A stretch of DNA of 10,820 bases from Candidatus Dormiibacterota bacterium (GTDB lineage: Bacteria > Chloroflexota > Dormibacteria > Aeolococcales > Aeolococcaceae), in the NCBI GenBank assembly GCA_027451645.1, contig DAIDIX010000040.1, forward strand, positions 1-10,820, given 5' to 3'. The position numbers and the translations under genes are program-made. The notes under the pieces are model-generated. The model was not told the origin of the DNA. It worked only from the letters and a program-made list of their open reading frames with translations, and searched no databases. Of this stretch, positions 6,333 through 10,820 are shown piece by piece (position 1 is the stretch's first letter; every line of letters begins with the position of its first letter).

Positions 6333-6629
6333 CTATTTGTACCGGAAGGTGATACGGCCACGGGTGAGATCGTAGGGGCTCATTGTGACACGTACACGGT
6401 CTCCGATGAGGATCTTGATGTAGAACTTCCGCATCTTGCCGGATGTGTAGGCGAGGATCTCCTGACCAGTCTCAAGCTTGACACGGAACATTGCGTTTGG
6501 CAGCGGCTCTTCAACCGTTGCATCCATCTCGATCGTGTCTTCCTTGATGTCCTGGCTTGCAGCATCGTCCCGACGACGATCCCGGCTGGGACGTGGCTTG
6601 CGGCCACGACGTACGGGCGGAGTTGGCAC
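6333..6629 (-). CDS. infA: Translation initiation factor IF-1 with basic N-terminal extension
   Basis: The 98-aa product contains a full S1/OB-fold IF-1 core (about residues 29-98), with LPNAMFRVKLETGQEILAY, SGKMRKFYIKILIGDRVRV and the near-invariant SPYDLTRGRITFRYK end. IF-1 binds the 30S A site with IF-2 and IF-3 during initiation. Typical IF-1 is about 72 aa; this one has about 26 extra N-terminal residues rich in arginine and lysine (RRGRKPRP, RDRRR). The extension is likely translated: the GTG start (6627-6629) has an excellent GGAGGTG (6636-6642) at good spacing, while the only later ATG (residue 35) would cut into the first strand. infA normally sits among ribosomal protein genes; here it heads a unit with membrane proteins. 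A candidate promoter lies just upstream, so it is probably transcribed independently of the thiolase gene. Confidence 0.95.
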   Translation of the reverse strand: MPTPPVRRGRKPRPSRDRRRDDAASQDIKEDTIEMDATVEEPLPNAMFRVKLETGQEILAYTSGKMRKFYIKILIGDRVRVTMSPYDLTRGRITFRYK

Positions 6630-6635
6630 TCAATA

Positions 6636-6642
6636 CACCTCC
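6636..6642 (-). promoter_or_regulatory. Ribosome binding site of infA
   Basis: GGAGGTG on the - strand, six bases before the GTG start (eight from the GGAGG core). It decides the start in favour of the extended IF-1. Confidence 0.85.
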
Positions 6643-6663
6643 AAATGACTCATATGCCTCTCT

Positions 6664-6692
6664 ACCATACAGAAATTTCCTGTTCCTGTGAC
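6664..6692 (-). promoter_or_regulatory. Candidate sigma-70-type promoter for infA unit
   Basis: On the - strand GTCACA (6692-6687; 4 of 6 to TTGACA), a 17-base spacer, then TATGGT (6669-6664; 4 of 6 to TATAAT). Transcription would start near 6657, leaving a leader of about 28 bases that contains the infA ribosome site. It lies in the 87-bp gap between the thiolase stop and infA. No clear terminator for the thiolase is visible in that gap. Confidence 0.45.
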
Positions 6693-6716
6693 ACCTTTCA
6701 GGTTCAGGAGTCCCTG

Positions 6717-7880
6717 CTACCGCTCAAGGAGTGTCGCGATTCCGAGCCCACCACCACAGCACATCGCCTGTACTCCGAGATGTGCATTCCGCTCGATCAT
6801 GGCATGCACTAGCGTTGTCATGAGGCGTGCTCCCGATGCACCAAGAGGATGGCCAAGAGCAATGGCACCACCATTGACATTCACCTTCCCGAGGTCTGCA
6901 CCAAGTTCATGCTGCCATGCGAGAACGACAGATGCGAATGCCTCGTTGATCTCGAAAAGATCGATGTCATCGACATGGTGGTGAGATTTTTCAAGGAGCT
7001 CCTTCGTTGCAGGAATCGGGCCCTTGAGCATTGTGACAGGATCGACTCCAACAGAGACATGCGCACCAATCCGTGCAAGGGGAGTGCAGCCACGCTTCCG
7101 TGCCTCCTCCTCAGACATGAGGAGAAGGGCAGCAGCGCCATCGGAGATCTGGGACGAGTTTCCCGCATGGAGGATGCCATCCTCCTTGAATGCTGGCTTC
7201 AGTGCAGCAAGCGTTTCGCGGGTCGTTCCGGGACGGATCCCCTGATCATGGGAGACCTCGCGAGCATTGCCATCTTCCGTGACAGTGACAGGCGTTATCT
7301 CCCTCTCGAATGCACCACGTGCATCAGCTGCAGCAGCACGTTCCTGCGAGGCGCATGCGAGGTCATCGCACATCTCCCGTGTAAGATGCCATTCCTCTGC
7401 AATCATCTCGGCTGCAAGACCCTGGTTCGTGAGGGCATACCTCGACATCACGCTCGGAGGAAATGGAGTGCCTGGACCATGAAGAAAGGATGCTCCCATC
7501 GGAATGCGGCTCATGCTCTCCACACCGCCTGCGATGACGATGTCATGCACACCAGAAGCGATGAAGGCAGCAGCTGTATGGATGGCAAACTCCGAGGAGC
7601 CGCACTGGTGGTCGACAGTCGATGCAGGGACAGATACGGGAAACTCCGCTGCAAGGAGAGCCTGCCGGGCGATATTCGTGCTCTGCTCGCCAATCTGGCC
7701 AACACAGCCGAAGTGCACCATGTCGACATCCCTCGGATCGACTTCCGCATCAGTGAGGACTGCCTGGAGGACCTGTGCACCGAGATCGACTGGATGGATG
7801 GAACGGAGATCCCCCCGCTCCGGATGTCCTTTCCCGATGGGAGTCCTACGGGCTGCAACAATGACGACAGGACGGGTCAT
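6717..7880 (-). CDS. Thiolase family acetyl-CoA C-acyltransferase
   Basis: A 387-aa thiolase, full length for the family (about 390). It would condense two acyl-CoA to a 3-oxoacyl-CoA or cleave the latter with CoA, in the cytoplasm. All active-site elements are present: nucleophile C93 in DHQCGSSEFAIH, NEAF (312-315), H344 in GGAIALGHPLGASGAR, and C374 in MCCGGGLG. AGGVESMSRIPMG and the QCGSS form of the nucleophile loop resemble the FadA5/actinobacterial acyltransferase branch more than classic AtoB. The exact substrate cannot be set, and no other beta-oxidation or mevalonate gene is in the window. Start: ATG 7878-7880 follows AAAGGAGT at good spacing; an upstream in-frame ATG (8069) would add 63 cysteine-rich residues overlapping the next gene and is rejected. 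It lies 56 bp after the glycosyltransferase stop, in the same direction, so it may be read from the same transcript. Confidence 0.95.
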   Translation of the reverse strand: MTRPVVIVAARRTPIGKGHPERGDLRSIHPVDLGAQVLQAVLTDAEVDPRDVDMVHFGCVGQIGEQSTNIARQALLAAEFPVSVPASTVDHQCGSSEFAIHTAAAFIASGVHDIVIAGGVESMSRIPMGASFLHGPGTPFPPSVMSRYALTNQGLAAEMIAEEWHLTREMCDDLACASQERAAAADARGAFEREITPVTVTEDGNAREVSHDQGIRPGTTRETLAALKPAFKEDGILHAGNSSQISDGAAALLLMSEEEARKRGCTPLARIGAHVSVGVDPVTMLKGPIPATKELLEKSHHHVDDIDLFEINEAFASVVLAWQHELGADLGKVNVNGGAIALGHPLGASGARLMTTLVHAMIERNAHLGVQAMCCGGGLGIATLLER

Positions 7881-7891
7881 GGAGTGACTCC
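7881..7891 (-). promoter_or_regulatory. Thiolase ribosome site inside a small hairpin
   Basis: On the - strand GGAG-tca-CTCC immediately precedes the ATG, so the Shine-Dalgarno GGAG can pair with the CTCC next to the start codon. The stem is only four pairs, so its effect may be slight. Another CACT-(loop)-AGTG element lies upstream at 7918-7929 and contains a CTCC that could compete for the same GGAG. Any switching role is inference. Confidence 0.3.
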
Positions 7892-7936
7892 TTTCGTAAG
7901 TTCCTGACTGGGGTGTGCACTCTGGAGTGTAGCAGT

Positions 7937-9679
7937 TCAGCTTTGGCGGTACACAACCTGGGCAGCACTCCCGCCAGGGGAAGGCGTGTACGAGATCACG
8001 GGACCTGACGTCCTGTACACGGCATACGACTGCGAGGTGGATACAGGCGCATCGACTGCTGCATTCCATGGTGCTCTGACTGAGTACTGGGCGAGAAGCA
8101 CAGCATGGGGAGGGTGGGCTGCTGGTGCAGGAAGCACGATGAGGCTTCCTGGCGGTGCACTGTCAAGGAGGGCAATGGGAACAATGACGAGATGGTACTT
8201 CCTGGCGAAATATGATGTGGAGTCCCCTGTGGGTGCGCGTGGAGGGAGGACGGGATGGGCGAAGGCCGCAAAGATGTACATCTGGGCTGGAAGTCCCTCG
8301 GAGACTGAAGTCGGCTGCACAGTACCCGATGTCGTTGCTGCAAAGGAGGTTGTCGATGCGAGCGCATCGGGAACGTAGATGGGAGCTCCGTTGGCAAGGG
8401 AGATCGCAGTTGAGATGGCCTGGAGCTCCGTGGTATTGAACGCTGCCTGCGAACGGAGCGAGTAGCCGGACACTGCATCAACCTGCCAGTACACTCCCTC
8501 GATGAGGAGAAATGCTGCAAGAGCATACGCCCAGGTCCTCTGGTGGGAAAGAAGCCATCTCCCGAGCACGACTGTGCCTACACCCGTGAGGCAGAGAAGG
8601 AACGGAAGCATGTCGGATGACCGGAGTGCATGGGGTGTTCCCTCTTCCGTAAGTGCTGCAGCAATGGGAGCTGCAGCAAGTCCAATGAGGAGAAAGCGTG
8701 CACGTACTGACGTGCGGAAGGACTGCGCTGTCCGGAGGATGCCTGCAGCGAGGAGTGGCATGGTGCCAAGGAGCAGCATGCCGCCATACTGTGTGCTCTG
8801 GCGGAGATTCTGGTCACCCGTGACAAACAGGTATCCGGGAGAGAGATATGTGAGGAGGTTCGTAAGGAAGCGTCCAATGATTTCCGGAAAGGAGGCTCCT
8901 CCTGCAGCTATGCTCACACTGCCAAAGCGGGATACGAGTGCTGTGGGATTGTGGAGCATCCAGAAGAAGAGAATGACATACGCTCCAAATGCAGGAAGCG
9001 TACCTGTCCAGGCAACAGGATATCCAAGTATCCGCCAGGGTTTTCTGAGGTCATCCCAGAAGGTGGATACCCCCCAGACAATGAAGAAGGCAAGGGCCAT
9101 GAGTCGGCCAGTGCTGTAGGCGTATGTGCAGATGCCAATTGCTGTGCTCGTGATGGCACTCGTGAGGAGTGTCGGCTTCGGATGCCAGAGTGTGGCAGCT
9201 AGTGCGACAGCACAGAACCCGACCATTGAGATGACCTCGAATGCATCCCTGGAGAGGAGGGTGAGCCAGGGAGTTGCAGCCCCGATGATGAGGACAAGGA
9301 GTCCTCCAATCCGTGAACCGGTATACCGGTACGTTCCTGCTGCACAGCAGAAGATGGTGATGCAGCCGTAGAGGGCTGCAGGAATCCTGTCAACAGCGAC
9401 AGTAAGCGGGAGCACCTTGAGGATGAGTGCAAGCGTGTAGATGTACACAGGATTCTTCCACTCGCCAAACGCCTCGAAGAAGAGCGGCATTGCATAGCCA
9501 TGCTCATCCCGGGCAGCGTGCGCGACTGCCCAGGCGTTGTATCCAATGGAGGCCTCATCGTTGTAGAGACCGTGTGGGAGTGTGCCAAGCATGAGGAAGG
9601 CATGGATGATGACCCCAGCTCCTGCCACAAGTATGGGGATGCGCGAGGTTCGGAGAAGGTGAAGGAGACGGTCTGCCAT
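7937..9679 (-). CDS. GT-C fold glycosyltransferase, PMT/ArnT-like, 580 aa
   Basis: A large polytopic membrane protein. After the first helix (about 14-32) the outer loop carries YNDEASIGYNAW (DE at 41-42), the acidic motif used for catalysis or metal binding in GT39/GT83-type lipid-linked sugar transferases. A second conserved loop has RDEHGYAMPLFF and FGEWKNPVYIY (about 57-80). About ten further hydrophobic helices run to ~396, with YLSPGYLF at 278-285 and HALRSSDMLPF near 350-360. The C-terminal ~180 residues form a soluble, Ala/Pro/Ser/Thr-rich outer domain. Such enzymes move sugars from polyprenyl-phosphate carriers to proteins or envelope glycans; donor and acceptor are not readable here. 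ATG 9677-9679 overlaps the preceding stop (TGATG), with GGAGG nine bases upstream. An in-frame ATG at 9763 would add 28 non-membrane residues inside the previous gene and is not preferred. Confidence 0.88.
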   Translation of the reverse strand: MADRLLHLLRTSRIPILVAGAGVIIHAFLMLGTLPHGLYNDEASIGYNAWAVAHAARDEHGYAMPLFFEAFGEWKNPVYIYTLALILKVLPLTVAVDRIPAALYGCITIFCCAAGTYRYTGSRIGGLLVLIIGAATPWLTLLSRDAFEVISMVGFCAVALAATLWHPKPTLLTSAITSTAIGICTYAYSTGRLMALAFFIVWGVSTFWDDLRKPWRILGYPVAWTGTLPAFGAYVILFFWMLHNPTALVSRFGSVSIAAGGASFPEIIGRFLTNLLTYLSPGYLFVTGDQNLRQSTQYGGMLLLGTMPLLAAGILRTAQSFRTSVRARFLLIGLAAAPIAAALTEEGTPHALRSSDMLPFLLCLTGVGTVVLGRWLLSHQRTWAYALAAFLLIEGVYWQVDAVSGYSLRSQAAFNTTELQAISTAISLANGAPIYVPDALASTTSFAATTSGTVQPTSVSEGLPAQMYIFAAFAHPVLPPRAPTGDSTSYFARKYHLVIVPIALLDSAPPGSLIVLPAPAAHPPHAVLLAQYSVRAPWNAAVDAPVSTSQSYAVYRTSGPVISYTPSPGGSAAQVVYRQS

Positions 9680-10758
9680 CAGTGGGCGCCTCCAGGGAGG
9701 ACATAGACACTGTCTTCCCTCACGGTTCCAGCTGGCCATGGCCAGAAGGAAGCGGTGTTCCACCGTTCAGGCACTCCGATGAAGTCGTCAAAGGTAGTGA
9801 GCAGGGAACTTCCTGCAGGTGGTGTTGCAGCGGCAGGCAGGACAAGGAGTCCATGGCGGGGAAGGATTCCCGTTGAGGAGATGAAGGAAATGCCTGCCCT
9901 GCGGAACGCTGCATCTGAAAGGCTTGCTGGCCGGAATGCGTATGCCTCCTCGAGGAGGGAAAGGGGTGCAGAACGGTCCACATACACTCGTGCGACATGT
10001 GCCTGGGCTGCAAGATATGCAGCAAGGGCAGGCTGGGAAGGTGGATTTGCCTGTGTCGCGATTCCTGGATACGTTGCAAGTGCAAACATCACGTACGATA
10101 CGGGAAGTGTCGATGCAATAACGAGTGCAGCAATGCGGGCTGCTCCCCGCGGGATGCGTTTCAGGAATCCGGAAATCTCCTTCCATCCGCAGGCGAGAAG
10201 GGCTGCTGCGAAAGGAAGTGCAGGGAGTGCGAGTCCAGCTGATGTGGGAGATGCGGCAAGTGAGGCGATGAGGAGGGCTGACAGTGCACCAGCAACAGGC
10301 CAGGAGAGGAACCCCTGACGTGAGGAAGTCGTCCAGCCTGCCATGCCCACCAGAAGAGGAATGATGTCGTACGCATAGAGCACTCCACTTCCGCCCGTCG
10401 AGAAGAGGAGGTCGGGACCGCCGTGAATGAAGAGGAAATCAGGACTCAGATACTGGAGTGCATGGAGGAGGAAATCCTGTGGAGTGGCGACACTGCCACC
10501 AAGAAGGAGCTGTACCATGCCAAGACTTCCATAGTCGAGACTCCATGCCAGAAGGAGTGGAACGAGTGCTGCTCCAATGAGGGCAAGGGAACCTTGGAGT
10601 GAGGTTCTCCTCCCTGCAATGGGGATGACTGCGCAGAGGATCGCAAATGCAGCACCACTTCCCCCAGAAAGGGAGAGGATGACCAGGAGTAGACCAGCTG
10701 CTGCAGTGGACTTCCATGACCATGCATTCCAGGAACACTGCCCGCCGCCGGCCGGCAC
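9679..10758 (-). CDS. GT-C glycosyltransferase paralogue, C-terminal part only
   Basis: The visible 359 codons (GTG 10756-10758 is a nominal, doubtful start) are the back half of a paralogue of the next gene. YLSPDFLF (103-110) matches YLSPGYLF at 278-285 there. Both then have a Gly/Ser/Thr-rich loop and an IPLL or MPLL helix, and similar outer tails ending in LVLPA-A..PP and a final Tyr-Val/Tyr-Ala strand. By that alignment about 175 N-terminal residues are missing, including the catalytic DE loop. The reading frame stays open to the window edge, but beyond about 10740 it becomes arginine-rich and non-hydrophobic (WRRRSWRTARAVRRAP), unlike a membrane enzyme, while base composition jumps. So the gene is broken or joined to foreign sequence near 10725-10745. 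It ends at TGA 9679-9681, overlapping the next start by one base. Confidence 0.75.
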   Translation of the reverse strand: MPAGGGQCSWNAWSWKSTAAAGLLLVILSLSGGSGAAFAILCAVIPIAGRRTSLQGSLALIGAALVPLLLAWSLDYGSLGMVQLLLGGSVATPQDFLLHALQYLSPDFLFIHGGPDLLFSTGGSGVLYAYDIIPLLVGMAGWTTSSRQGFLSWPVAGALSALLIASLAASPTSAGLALPALPFAAALLACGWKEISGFLKRIPRGAARIAALVIASTLPVSYVMFALATYPGIATQANPPSQPALAAYLAAQAHVARVYVDRSAPLSLLEEAYAFRPASLSDAAFRRAGISFISSTGILPRHGLLVLPAAATPPAGSSLLTTFDDFIGVPERWNTASFWPWPAGTVREDSVYVLPGGAH

Positions 10759-10820
10759 ATCACGTTGTGGCGCTCGGCGGACTGCTCGCGGTGCTGTGCG
10801 CCACGACCGCCGCCGCCACG
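10716..10820 (+). CDS. Possible start of a secreted protein (signal peptide), edge-truncated
   Basis: On the + strand the last bases read from ATG 10716 (or ATG 10722) as a textbook export signal: a basic n-region (HSRNTARRRPAHH), a hydrophobic core (VVALGGLLAVLCA) and an Ala/Thr-rich end (TTAAAT), then the window stops. Codons from 10740 on are mostly G- or C-ending, with 63 of 80 bases G/C, in the style of high-GC actinobacteria and unlike every other gene here. No convincing ribosome site is seen before either ATG. It could be the N-terminus of a foreign gene joined here by chimeric assembly or insertion; the true start may lie at or left of the junction. Too short to name. Confidence 0.35.
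   Translation, partial: MTMHSRNTARRRPAHHVVALGGLLAVLCATTAAAT

Noticed and set aside
6849..7907. A 352-codon open frame on the + strand
   Set aside because: It lies wholly antisense to the thiolase with its intact catalytic motifs; the product is Cys/Arg-rich with no recognisable domain. It is a by-product of codon bias.
7881..8069. N-terminal extension of the thiolase by 63 residues
   Set aside because: It would overlap the glycosyltransferase gene, is Cys-rich and unlike any thiolase N-terminus, and a good ribosome site precedes ATG 7880.
8502..9119. A 205-codon open frame on the + strand
   Set aside because: Antisense to the membrane part of the GT-C gene; Arg/Ser-rich translation typical of reversed hydrophobic codons.
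9680..9763. N-terminal extension of the 580-aa glycosyltransferase by 28 residues
   Set aside because: It lies inside the upstream paralogue; ATG 9679 has GGAGG at fitting distance and begins just before the first membrane helix.
1..10820. tRNA, rRNA, CRISPR arrays, insertion sequences
   Set aside because: No cloverleaf-like segments, rRNA motifs, regular direct repeats with spacers, or transposase-like proteins with terminal inverted repeats were seen on reading both strands.
1..10820. Alternative genetic code (TGA as Gly) as in some CPR groups
   Set aside because: TGA ends kdpC, the KdpD-type sensor, the kinase and other genes at positions fitting family ends or tight gene junctions, so TGA is a stop here.

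Overview
The window reads as moderately GC-rich bacterial DNA using the standard code: TGA is used as a stop by several genes. It is gene-dense, with no RNA genes, insertion sequences or CRISPR array that I can see. Taxonomy can only be inferred. The IF-1 core (GKMRKFYIKILIGDRV, SPYDLTRGRITFRYK), the tandem GT-C glycosyltransferases with 'DEASIGYNAW...GEWKNP' loops, and the many short unknown membrane proteins resemble Patescibacteria/CPR genomes of higher GC (Peregrinibacteria-like). I hold this at low to moderate confidence.

Left block (1-3578), potassium: the end of kdpC is overlapped by a KdpD-type protein made only of cytosolic sensor modules, present twice in tandem (KdpD P-loop domain + Usp, then a second copy with broken P-loop). 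It has no membrane segments and no kinase. The missing half of KdpD (DUF4118 membrane domain + HisKA + HATPase) is a separate gene on the opposite strand, converging on the first with 21 bp between stops. Together they look like a split KdpD whose soluble sensor has been duplicated. No kdpE is in the window.

Middle block (3579-6629): a 104-bp divergent intergenic region precedes a 71-aa unknown gene and a 162-aa unknown gene on the + strand, separated by two short perfect stem-loops. On the - strand lies a compact four-gene unit, infA (with a basic N-terminal extension), a 161-aa single-pass membrane protein, a DedA-family membrane protein and a 252-aa membrane-anchored or secreted protein. 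Its spacings are 6 bp, a 4-bp overlap and 3 bp, and a plausible sigma-70-type promoter and strong ribosome binding site lie before infA. The 162-aa and 252-aa genes end tail to tail with both stop codons in one CTAG.

Right block (6717-10820), all on the - strand up to the edge: two GT-C glycosyltransferase-like paralogues joined by a TGATG stop/start overlap, then a thiolase with all catalytic residues. The last ~80 bases (63 of 80 are G/C, against 45 of 80 just before) break this pattern. They stop reading like a glycosyltransferase and instead encode, on the + strand, an actinobacterial-looking signal peptide. This may be a chimeric assembly junction or a recent insertion boundary.
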